Shown here: piece by piece, positions 11,262 through 21,200 of the stretch
Layout of the letters: every line of letters starts with the position of its first letter
Numbering within the stretch: the stretch's first letter is position 1
DNA from: Ptiloglossa arizonensis
Taxonomy: Eukaryota; Arthropoda; Insecta; Hymenoptera; Colletidae
Direction: 5' to 3'
Assembly (NCBI RefSeq): GCF_051014685.1
Contig: NW_027478872.1
Span: 310,001 to 374,000, forward strand
Length of the DNA stretch: 64,000 nucleotides
Program-made: the position numbers and the translations under genes
The notes under the pieces: model-generated
Database searches by the model: none
The model's input: only the letters and a program-made list of their open reading frames with translations
What the model was told of the DNA's origin: nothing

Positions 11262-14200
11262 AGATATGGCAGTTTGGAGGTAAGAAACGCTTGAGAAACT
11301 CAAAATTTTCGCAGTTCTGATGCTCGACAAGCATAACTAGAACGGTCTAGGGGAAAAGTACGCATACCGTTGTAATCGTGCGACTTTCTACTTTCAGATG
11401 CAACAGAAATTTTGCGGATTGGTCAATCCGTTCGCGAGATATGGCAGTTTGGAGGTAAGAAACGCTTGAGAAACTCAACATTTTCGCAGTTCTGATGCTC
11501 GAAACGAATAACTAGAGTGGCCTAGGGGAAAAGTACGCATTCCGTTGTAATCGGGCGAGTTTCTACTTTCAGATGCAACAGAAATTTTGCGGATTGGTCA
11601 ATCCGTTCGCGAGATATGGCAGTTTGGAGGTAAGAATCGCTTGAGAAACTCAACATTTTCGCAGTTCTGATGCTCGAAACGAATAACTAGAACGGCCTAG
11701 GGGAAAAGTACGCATTCCGTTGTAATCGGGCGAGTTTCTACTTTCAGATGCAACAGAAATTTTGCGGATTGGTCAATCCGTTCGCGAGATATGGCAGTTT
11801 GGAAGTATGAAACACTTGAGAAACACAAAATTTTCGCAGTTCTGATGCTCGAAACGAATAACTAGAACGGCCTAGGTGAAAGGTACGCATACCGTTGTAA
11901 TCGGGCTAGTTTCTACTTTCAGATGCAAGAGAAATTTTGCGGATTAGTCAATCCGTTCGCGAGATATGGCAGTTTGGAGGTAAGAAACGCTTGAGAAACT
12001 CAAAATTTTCGCAGTTCTGATGCTCGACAAGCATAACTAGAACGGTCTAGGGAAAAGTACGCATACCGTTGTAATCGGGCGAGTTTATTTTCGCAGTTCT
12101 GATGCTCGAAACGAATAACTAGAACGGCATAGGGGAAAAGTACGCATACCGTTGTAATCGGGCGAGTTTCTACTTTCAGATGCAACAGAAATTTTGCGGA
12201 TTGGTCAATCCGTTCGCGAGATATGGCAGTTTGGAGGTAAGAAACGCTTGAGAAACCAAAAATTATCGCAGTTCTGATGCTCGAAACGAATAACTAGATT
12301 GGACCAGGGGAAAAGTACGCATACCGTTGTAATCGGGCGAGTTTCTACTTTCAGATGCAACAGAAATTTTGGGGATTGGTCAATCCGTTCGCGAGATATG
12401 GCAGTTTGTAGGTAAGAAACGCTTGAGAAACTCAAAATTTTCGCAGTTCTGATGCTCGAAACGAATAACTAGAACGGCCTAGGGGAAGAGTACGCATACC
12501 GTTGTAATCGGGCGAGTTTCTACTTTCAGATGCAACAGAAATTTTGCGGATTGGTCAATCCGTTCGCGAGATATGGCAGTTTGGAAGTATGAAACAGTTG
12601 AGAAACACAAAATTTTCGCAGTTCTGATGCTCGAAACGAATAACTAGAACGGCCTAGGGGAAAAGTACGCATACCGTTGTAATCGGGCGAGTTTCTACTT
12701 TCAGATGCAACAGAAATTTTGCGGATTAGTCAATCCGTTCGCGAGATATGGCAGTTTGGAGGTAAGAAACGCTTGAGAAACTCAAAATTTTCGCAGTTCT
12801 GATGCTCGACAAGCATAACTAGAACGGTCTAGGGGAAAAGTACGCATACCGTTGTAATCGGGCGAGTTTCTACTTTCAGATGCAACAGAAAGTTTGCGGA
12901 TTGGTCAATCCGTTCGCGAGATATGGCAGTTTGGAGGTAAGAAACGCTTGAGAAACTCAAAATTTTCGCAGTTCTGATGCTCGACAAGCATAACTAGAAC
13001 GGCCTAGGGGAAAAGTACGCATACCGTTGTAATCGGGCGAGTTTCTACTTTCAGATGCAACAGAAATTTTGCGGATTACTCAATCCGTTCGCGAGATATG
13101 GCTATTTGTATGTAAGAGACGCTTGAGAAACTCAACATTTTCGCAGTTCTGATGCTCGAAACGAATAACTAGAACGGCCTAGGGGAAAAGTACGCATTCC
13201 GTTGTAATCGGGCGAGTTTCTACTTTCAGATGCAACAGAAATTTTGCGGATTGGTCAATCCGTTCGCGAGATATGGCAGTTTGTAGGTAAGAAACGCTTG
13301 AGAAACTCAAAATTTTCGCAGTTCTGATGCTCGACAAGCATAACGAGAACGGTCTAGGGGAAAAGTACGCATTCCGTTGTAATCGCGCGACTTTCTACTT
13401 TCAGATGAAACAGAAATTTTGCGGATTGGTCAATCCGTTCGCGAGATATGGCAGTTTGGAGGTAAGAAACGCTTGAGAAACTCAAAATTTTCGCAGTTCT
13501 GATGCTCGACAAGCATAACTAGAACGGTCTAGGGGAAAAGTACGCATACCGTTGTAATCGTGCGACTTTCTACTTTCAGATGCAACAGAAATTTTGCGGA
13601 TTGGTCAATCCGTTCGCGAGATATGGCAGTTTGGAGGTAAGAAACGCTTGAGAAACTCAACATTTTCGCAGTTCTGATGCTCGAAACGAATAACTAGAGC
13701 GGCCTAGGGGAAAAGTACGCATTCCGTTGTAATCGGGCGAGTTTCTACTTTCAGATGCAACAGAAATTTTGCGGATTGGTCAATCCGTTCGCGAGATATG
13801 GCAGTTTGGAGGTGAGAATCGCTTGAGAAACTCAAAATATTCGCAGTTCTGATGCTCGAAACGAATAACTAGAACGGACTAGGGGAAAAGTACGCATACC
13901 GTTGTAATAGGGCGAGTTTATTTTCGCAGTTCTGATGCTCGAAACGAATAACTAGAACGGCCTAGGGGAAAAGTACGCATACCGTTGTAATCGGGCGAGT
14001 TTCTACTTTCAGATGCAACAGAAATTTTGCGGATTGGTCAATCCGTTCGCGAGATATGGCAGTTTGGAGGTAAGAAACGCTTGAGAAACTCAAAATTATC
14101 GCAGTTCTGATGCTCGAAACGAATAACTAGATTGGACCAGGGGAAAAGTACGCATACCGTTGTAATCGGGCGAGTTTCTACTTTCAGATGCAACAGAAAT

Positions 14201-14686
14201 TTTGCGGATTGGTCAATCCGTTCGCGAGATATGGCAGTTTGTAGGTAAGAAACGCTTGAGAAACTCAAAATTTTCGCAGTTCTGATGCTCGAAACGAATA
14301 ACTAGAACGGCCTAGGGGAAAAGTACGCATACCGTTGTAATCGGGCGAGTTTCTACTTTCAGATGCAACAGAAATTTTGCGGATTGGTCAATCCGTTCGC
14401 GAGATATGGCAGTTTGGAGGTGAGAATCGCTTGAGAAACTCAAAATTTTCGCAGTTCTGATGCTCGAAACGAATAACTAGAACGGACTAGGGGAAAAGTA
14501 CGCATACCGTTGTAATAGGGCGAGTTTATTTTCGCAGTTCTGATGCTCGAAACGAATAACTAGAACGGCCTAGGGGAAAAGTACGCATACCGTTGTAATC
14601 GGGCGAGTTTCTACTTTCAGATGCAACAGAAATTTTGCGGATTGGTCAATCCGTTCGCGAGATATGGCAGTTTGGAGGTGAGAATC
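11113..14686 (+). repeat. 3,574-bp multimer, copy 1
   Basis: This block (19 full monomers plus three 83-bp units) recurs at offset 3,574. The left edge is set by the first mismatch, GTAAGAAACG at 11,104 against GTGAGAATCG at 14,678. Only two differences from copy 2 were noticed, an extra A at 11,261 and a missing G near 12,050; shared rare variants such as GGGGAAGAG near 12,484, GAGAGTGGCC near 11,515 and TTTTGGGGATTGG near 12,369 confirm the pairing. It contains truncated units ending at 12,086, 13,919 and 14,527. Confidence 0.9.
12005..12086 (+). repeat. Truncated monomer, AATCGGGC subtype, one G short
   Basis: It has the same 92-bp deletion junction as the others, but the left part is the CGACAAGCATAAC / GGTCTAGG subtype with AATCGGGC intact. 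One G is missing from the GGGG run near 12,050, so the unit is 82 bp. Its partner at 15,578-15,660 has all four G. The base loss lies just beyond the indel-rich zone and could be a sequencing error. Confidence 0.8.
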
Positions 14687-15577
14687 GCTTGAGAAACTCA
14701 AAATTTTCGCAGTTCTGATGCTCGAAACGAATAACTAGAACGGCCTAGGGGAAAAGTATGCATACCGTTGTAATCGGGCGAGTTTCTACTTTCAGATGCA
14801 ACAGAAATTTTGCGGATTAGTCAATCCGTTCGCGAGATATGGCAGTTTGGAGGTAAGAAACGCTTGAGAAACTCAAAATTTTCGCAGTTCTGATGCTCGA
14901 CAAGCATAACTAGAACGGTCTAGGGGAAAAGTACGCATACCGTTGTAATCGTGCGACTTTCTACTTTCAGATGCAACAGAAATTTTGCGGATTGGTCAAT
15001 CCGTTCGCGAGATATGGCAGTTTGGAGGTAAGAAACGCTTGAGAAACTCAACATTTTCGCAGTTCTGATGCTCGAAACGAATAACTAGAGTGGCCTAGGG
15101 GAAAAGTACGCATTCCGTTGTAATCGGGCGAGTTTCTACTTTCAGATGCAACAGAAATTTTGCGGATTGGTCAATCCGTTCGCGAGATATGGCAGTTTGG
15201 AGGTAAGAATCGCTTGAGAAACTCAACATTTTCGCAGTTCTGATGCTCGAAACGAATAACTAGAACGGCCTAGGGGAAAAGTACGCATTCCGTTGTAATC
15301 GGGCGAGTTTCTACTTTCAGATGCAACAGAAATTTTGCGGATTGGTCAATCCGTTCGCGAGATATGGCAGTTTGGAAGTATGAAACACTTGAGAAACACA
15401 AAATTTTCGCAGTTCTGATGCTCGAAACGAATAACTAGAACGGCCTAGGTGAAAGGTACGCATACCGTTGTAATCGGGCTAGTTTCTACTTTCAGATGCA
15501 AGAGAAATTTTGCGGATTAGTCAATCCGTTCGCGAGATATGGCAGTTTGGAGGTAAGAAACGCTTGAGAAACTCAAA

Positions 15578-15660
15578 ATTTTCGCAGTTCTGATGCTCGA
15601 CAAGCATAACTAGAACGGTCTAGGGGAAAAGTACGCATACCGTTGTAATCGGGCGAGTTT
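15578..15660 (+). repeat. Truncated monomer, AATCGGGC subtype
   Basis: This is the 3,574-bp-duplication partner of the unit at 12,005. It combines the CGACAAGCATAAC-type left part with the deletion junction, unlike the 19 AATAGGGC copies, so the junction has been transferred onto another monomer subtype by exchange close to the breakpoint. Confidence 0.85.
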
Positions 15661-17829
15661 ATTTTCGCAGTTCTGATGCTCGAAACGAATAACTAGAACG
15701 GCATAGGGGAAAAGTACGCATACCGTTGTAATCGGGCGAGTTTCTACTTTCAGATGCAACAGAAATTTTGCGGATTGGTCAATCCGTTCGCGAGATATGG
15801 CAGTTTGGAGGTAAGAAACGCTTGAGAAACCAAAAATTATCGCAGTTCTGATGCTCGAAACGAATAACTAGATTGGACCAGGGGAAAAGTACGCATACCG
15901 TTGTAATCGGGCGAGTTTCTACTTTCAGATGCAACAGAAATTTTGGGGATTGGTCAATCCGTTCGCGAGATATGGCAGTTTGTAGGTAAGAAACGCTTGA
16001 GAAACTCAAAATTTTCGCAGTTCTGATGCTCGAAACGAATAACTAGAACGGCCTAGGGGAAGAGTACGCATACCGTTGTAATCGGGCGAGTTTCTACTTT
16101 CAGATGCAACAGAAATTTTGCGGATTGGTCAATCCGTTCGCGAGATATGGCAGTTTGGAAGTATGAAACAGTTGAGAAACACAAAATTTTCGCAGTTCTG
16201 ATGCTCGAAACGAATAACTAGAACGGCCTAGGGGAAAAGTACGCATACCGTTGTAATCGGGCGAGTTTCTACTTTCAGATGCAACAGAAATTTTGCGGAT
16301 TAGTCAATCCGTTCGCGAGATATGGCAGTTTGGAGGTAAGAAACGCTTGAGAAACTCAAAATTTTCGCAGTTCTGATGCTCGACAAGCATAACTAGAACG
16401 GTCTAGGGGAAAAGTACGCATACCGTTGTAATCGGGCGAGTTTCTACTTTCAGATGCAACAGAAAGTTTGCGGATTGGTCAATCCGTTCGCGAGATATGG
16501 CAGTTTGGAGGTAAGAAACGCTTGAGAAACTCAAAATTTTCGCAGTTCTGATGCTCGACAAGCATAACTAGAACGGCCTAGGGGAAAAGTACGCATACCG
16601 TTGTAATCGGGCGAGTTTCTACTTTCAGATGCAACAGAAATTTTGCGGATTACTCAATCCGTTCGCGAGATATGGCTATTTGTATGTAAGAGACGCTTGA
16701 GAAACTCAACATTTTCGCAGTTCTGATGCTCGAAACGAATAACTAGAACGGCCTAGGGGAAAAGTACGCATTCCGTTGTAATCGGGCGAGTTTCTACTTT
16801 CAGATGCAACAGAAATTTTGCGGATTGGTCAATCCGTTCGCGAGATATGGCAGTTTGTAGGTAAGAAACGCTTGAGAAACTCAAAATTTTCGCAGTTCTG
16901 ATGCTCGACAAGCATAACGAGAACGGTCTAGGGGAAAAGTACGCATTCCGTTGTAATCGCGCGACTTTCTACTTTCAGATGAAACAGAAATTTTGCGGAT
17001 TGGTCAATCCGTTCGCGAGATATGGCAGTTTGGAGGTAAGAAACGCTTGAGAAACTCAAAATTTTCGCAGTTCTGATGCTCGACAAGCATAACTAGAACG
17101 GTCTAGGGGAAAAGTACGCATACCGTTGTAATCGTGCGACTTTCTACTTTCAGATGCAACAGAAATTTTGCGGATTGGTCAATCCGTTCGCGAGATATGG
17201 CAGTTTGGAGGTAAGAAACGCTTGAGAAACTCAACATTTTCGCAGTTCTGATGCTCGAAACGAATAACTAGAGCGGCCTAGGGGAAAAGTACGCATTCCG
17301 TTGTAATCGGGCGAGTTTCTACTTTCAGATGCAACAGAAATTTTGCGGATTGGTCAATCCGTTCGCGAGATATGGCAGTTTGGAGGTGAGAATCGCTTGA
17401 GAAACTCAAAATATTCGCAGTTCTGATGCTCGAAACGAATAACTAGAACGGACTAGGGGAAAAGTACGCATACCGTTGTAATAGGGCGAGTTTATTTTCG
17501 CAGTTCTGATGCTCGAAACGAATAACTAGAACGGCCTAGGGGAAAAGTACGCATACCGTTGTAATCGGGCGAGTTTCTACTTTCAGATGCAACAGAAATT
17601 TTGCGGATTGGTCAATCCGTTCGCGAGATATGGCAGTTTGGAGGTAAGAAACGCTTGAGAAACTCAAAATTATCGCAGTTCTGATGCTCGAAACGAATAA
17701 CTAGATTGGACCAGGGGAAAAGTACGCATACCGTTGTAATCGGGCGAGTTTCTACTTTCAGATGCAACAGAAATTTTGCGGATTGGTCAATCCGTTCGCG
17801 AGATATGGCAGTTTGTAGGTAAGAAACGC

Positions 17830-17842
17830 TTGAGAAACTCAA
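17830..17842. other. Short inverted repeat TTGAG-AAA-CTCAA (monomer 8-20)
   Basis: Two perfect 5-bp arms are separated by AAA. The symmetry is intact in most monomers but is broken in two common subtypes, the one reading GTTGAGAAACACAA (for example near 880 and 34,740) and the one reading GAGAAACCCAA (for example near 1,070). It directly adjoins the A4T4 tract. With arms this short a stable cruciform is doubtful, so this is a sequence observation, not a proven structure. Confidence 0.6.
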
Positions 17843-17848
17843 AATTTT
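17841..17848. other. A4T4 tract (monomer 19-26)
   Basis: AAAATTTT occurs in nearly every full monomer; a shorter AAATTTT lies at monomer 124-130. A4T4 tracts are known to curve the helix and could help place nucleosomes once per monomer. Some monomers read AACATTTT, AAATTATC or AAATATTC here. The 92-bp deletion variant replaces the tract with TTTATTTT. Confidence 0.55.
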
Positions 17849-17903
17849 CGCAGTTCTGATGCTCGAAACGAATAACTAGAACGGCCTAGGGGAAAAGTAC
17901 GCA

Positions 17904-17920
17904 TACCGTTGTAATCGGGC
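17904..17920 (+). other. CENP-B-box-like 17-mer (monomer 82-98)
   Basis: The consensus reads TACCGTTGTAATCGGGC. Against the essential pattern of the mammalian CENP-B box, NTTCGNNNNANNCGGGN, it matches 7 of 9 fixed positions (C4, G5, A10, C13, G14, G15, G16). Two frequent subtypes match 8 of 9: the TTCC form (for example 782-798) and the TATC form (for example 31,408-31,424). No copy I noticed matches all nine. Many monomers lose the CGGG half (CGTG, CGCG, AGGG or GGGG). A 7/9 match in a 175-bp unit is close to chance, so this is a candidate only, and no CENP-B-like protein is known here. Confidence 0.35.
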
Positions 17921-17953
17921 GAGTTTCTACTTTCAGATGCAACAGAAATTTTG

Positions 17954-17969
17954 CGGATTGGTCAATCCG
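17954..17969. other. Strong dyad CGGATTG-GT-CAATCCG (monomer 132-147)
   Basis: Two perfect 7-bp arms lie around a 2-base centre in most full monomers. In the frequent subtypes with TTAG, TTAC, TTTG or TTAGAC at the centre the outer 6-bp arms still pair, so most variation falls in the loop and leaves the stem intact. Exceptions are monomers reading AATCCTTT (for example near 1,370, 6,088, 36,456 and 58,681) or TGGATT. Dyad symmetry is a known feature of centromeric satellites that lack CENP-B binding; a role here is inferred. Confidence 0.7.
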
Positions 17970-18260
17970 TTCGCGAGATATGGCAGTTTGGAGGTGAGAA
18001 TCGCTTGAGAAACTCAAAATTTTCGCAGTTCTGATGCTCGAAACGAATAACTAGAACGGACTAGGGGAAAAGTACGCATACCGTTGTAATAGGGCGAGTT
18101 TATTTTCGCAGTTCTGATGCTCGAAACGAATAACTAGAACGGCCTAGGGGAAAAGTACGCATACCGTTGTAATCGGGCGAGTTTCTACTTTCAGATGCAA
18201 CAGAAATTTTGCGGATTGGTCAATCCGTTCGCGAGATATGGCAGTTTGGAGGTGAGAATC

Positions 18261-21200
18261 GCTTGAGAAACTCAAAATTTTCGCAGTTCTGATGCTCGAA
18301 ACGAATAACTAGAACGGACTAGGGGAAAAGTACGCATAGCGTTGTAATAGGGCGAGTTTATTTTCGCAGTTCTGATGCTCGAAACGAATAACTAGAACGG
18401 CCTAGGGGAAAAGTACGCATACCGTTGTAATCGGGCGAGTTTCTACTTTCAGATGCAACAGAAATTTTGCGGATTGGTCAATCCGTTCGCGAGATATGGC
18501 AGTTTGGAAGTATGAAACAGTTGAGAAACACAAAATTTTCGCAGTTCTGATGCTCGAAACGAATAACTAGAACGGCCTAGGGGAAAAGTACGCATACCGT
18601 TGTAATCGGGCGAGTTTCTACTTTCAGATGCAACAGAAATTTTGCGGATTAGTCAATCCGTTCGCGAGATATGGCAGTTTGGAGGTAAGAAACGCTTGAG
18701 AAACTCAAAATTTTCGCAGTTCTGATGCTCGACAAGCATAACTAGAACGGTCTAGGGGAAAAGTACGCATACCGTTGTAATCGGGCGAGTTTCTACTTTC
18801 AGATGCAACAGAAAGTTTGCGGATTGGTCAATCCGTTCGCGAGATATGGCAGTTTGGAGGTAAGAAACGCTTGAGAAACTCAAAATTTTCGCAGTTCTGA
18901 TGCTCGACAAGCATAACTAGAACGGCCTAGGGGAAAAGTACGCATACCGTTGTAATCGGGCGAGTTTCTACTTTCAGATGCAACAGAAATTTTGCGGATT
19001 ACTCAATCCGTTCGCGAGATATGGCTATTTGTATGTAAGAGACGCTTGAGAAACTCAACATTTTCGCAGTTCTGATGCTCGAAACGAATAACTAGAACGG
19101 CCTAGGGGAAAAGTACGCATTCCGTTGTAATCGGGCGAGTTTCTACTTTCAGATGCAACAGAAATTTTGCGGATTGGTCAATCCGTTCGCGAGATATGGC
19201 AGTTTGTAGGTAAGAAACGCTTGAGAAACTCAAAATTTTCGCAGTTCTGATGCTCGACAAGCATAACGAGAACGGTCTAGGGGAAAAGTACGCATTCCGT
19301 TGTAATCGCGCGACTTTCTACTTTCAGATGAAACAGAAATTTTGCGGATTGGTCAATCCGTTCGCGAGATATGGCAGTTTGGAGGTAAGAAACGCTTGAG
19401 AAACTCAAAATTTTCGCAGTTCTGATGCTCGACAAGCATAACTAGAACGGTCTAGGGGAAAAGTACGCATACCGTTGTAATCGTGCGACTTTCTACTTTC
19501 AGATGCAACAGAAATTTTGCGGATTGGTCAATCCGTTCGCGAGATATGGCAGTTTGGAGGTGAGAATCGCTTGAGAAACTCAAAATATTCGCAGTTCTGA
19601 TGCTCGAAACGAATAACTAGAACGGACTAGGGGAAAAGTACGCATACCGTTGTAATAGGGCGAGTTTATTTTCGCAGTTCTGATGCTCGAAACGAATAAC
19701 TAGAACGGCCTAGGGGAAAAGTACGCATACCGTTGTAATCGGGCGAGTTTCTACTTTCAGATGCAACAGAAATTTTGCGGATTGGTCAATCCGTTCGCGA
19801 GATATGGCAGTTTGGAGGTAAGAAACGCTTGAGAAACTCAAAATTATCGCAGTTCTGATGCTCGAAACGAATAACTAGATTGGACCAGGGGAAAAGTACG
19901 CATACCGTTGTAATCGGGCGAGTTTCTACTTTCAGATGCAACAGAAATTTTGCGGATTGGTCAATCCGTTCGCGAGATATGGCAGTTTGTAGGTAAGAAA
20001 CGCTTGAGAAACTCAAAATTTTCGCAGTTCTGATGCTCGAAACGAATAACTAGAACGGCCTAGGGGAAAAGTACGCATACCGTTGTAATCGGGCGAGTTT
20101 CTACTTTCAGATGCAACAGAAATTTTGCGGATTGGTCAATCCGTTCGCGAGATATGGCAGTTTGGAGGTGAGAATCGCTTGAGAAACTCAAAATTTTCGC
20201 AGTTCTGATGCTCGAAACGAATAACTAGAACGGACTAGGGGAAAAGTACGCATACCGTTGTAATAGGGCGAGTTTATTTTCGCAGTTCTGATGCTCGAAA
20301 CGAATAACTAGAACGGCCTAGGGGAAAAGTACGCATACCGTTGTAATCGGGCGAGTTTCTACTTTCAGATGCAACAGAAATTTTGCGGATTGGTCAATCC
20401 GTTCGCGAGATATGGCAGTTTGGAGGTGAGAATCGCTTGAGAAACTCAAAATTTTCGCAGTTCTGATGCTCGAAACGAATAACTAGAACGGACTAGGGGA
20501 AAAGTACGCATACCGTTGTAATAGGGCGAGTTTATTTTCGCAGTTCTGATGCTCGAAACGAATAACTAGAACGGCCTAGGGGAAAAGTACGCATACCGTT
20601 GTAATCGGGCGAGTTTCTACTTTCAGATGCAACAGAAATTTTGCGGATTGGTCAATCCGTTCGCGAGATATGGCAGTTTGGAAGTATGAAACAGTTGAGA
20701 AACACAAAATTTTCGCAGTTCTGATGCTCGAAACGAATAACTAGAACGGCCTAGGGGAAAAGTACGCATTCCGTTGTAATCGGGCGAGTTTCTACTTTCA
20801 GATGCAACAGAAATTTTGCGGATTGGTCAATCCGTTCGCGAGATATGGCAGTTTGTAGGTAAGAAACGCTTGAGAAACTCAAAATTTTCGCAGTTCTGAT
20901 GCTCGACAAGCATAACGAGAACGGTCTAGGGGAAAAGTACGCATACCGTTGTAATCGCGCGACTTTCTACTTTCAGATGAAACAGAAATTTTGCGGATTG
21001 GTCAATCCGTTCGCGAGATATGGCAGTTTGGAAGTATGAAACACTTGAGAAACACAAAATTTTCGCAGTTCTGATGCTCGAAACGAATAACTAGAACGGC
21101 CTAGGTGAAAGGTACGCATACCGTTGTAATCGGGCTAGTTTCTACTTTCAGATGCAAGAGAAATTTTGCGGATTAGTCAATCCGTTCGCGAGATATGGCA

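Larger units (their letters stand above)
17823..17997 (+). repeat. Representative 175-bp monomer
   Basis: This unit is a convenient reference because it differs from my hand-made consensus at only one base (position 174, G for A). In monomer coordinates: short inverted repeat at 8-20, A4T4 tract at 19-26, AvrII-type palindrome CCTAGG at 63-68, CENP-B-box-like 17-mer at 82-98, a second AAATTTT at 124-130, strong dyad at 132-147, and TCGCGA palindrome at 149-154. The frequent variant sites are 42-50 (CGAAACGAA against CGACAAGCA), 61-64 (GGCC, GGAC, GGTC), 82-84 (TAC, TTC, TAT, TAG), 94-100, 138-140, and 170-175. These recur together and define the monomer subtypes from which the higher-order repeats are built. 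Confidence 0.93.
14687..18260 (+). repeat. 3,574-bp multimer, copy 2
   Basis: This is a direct tandem duplicate of the preceding block. Identity continues a little past the end, to about 18,323, where GGACTAGG replaces GGCCTAGG. The near absence of substitutions between copies indicates a very recent duplication, or an assembly that represents one locus twice; read depth would separate these. Confidence 0.88.

Noticed and set aside
12205..12435. Recurrent 76-codon minus-strand open frame (also at 14,038, 15,779, 17,612, 19,786, 21,785, 24,926, 25,534, 26,317, 28,933, 29,891, 36,449, 43,799, 49,049, 60,599 and 63,574)
   Set aside because: The near-identical peptides come from homogenised repeat DNA, not from selection on protein. 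The same frame is broken by stops in other monomers of equal sequence quality.
17885..17890. CCTAGG and TCGCGA palindromes as functional sites
   Set aside because: Six-base palindromes are expected at this frequency in a 175-bp unit; they are useful only as restriction-site markers of the ladder.
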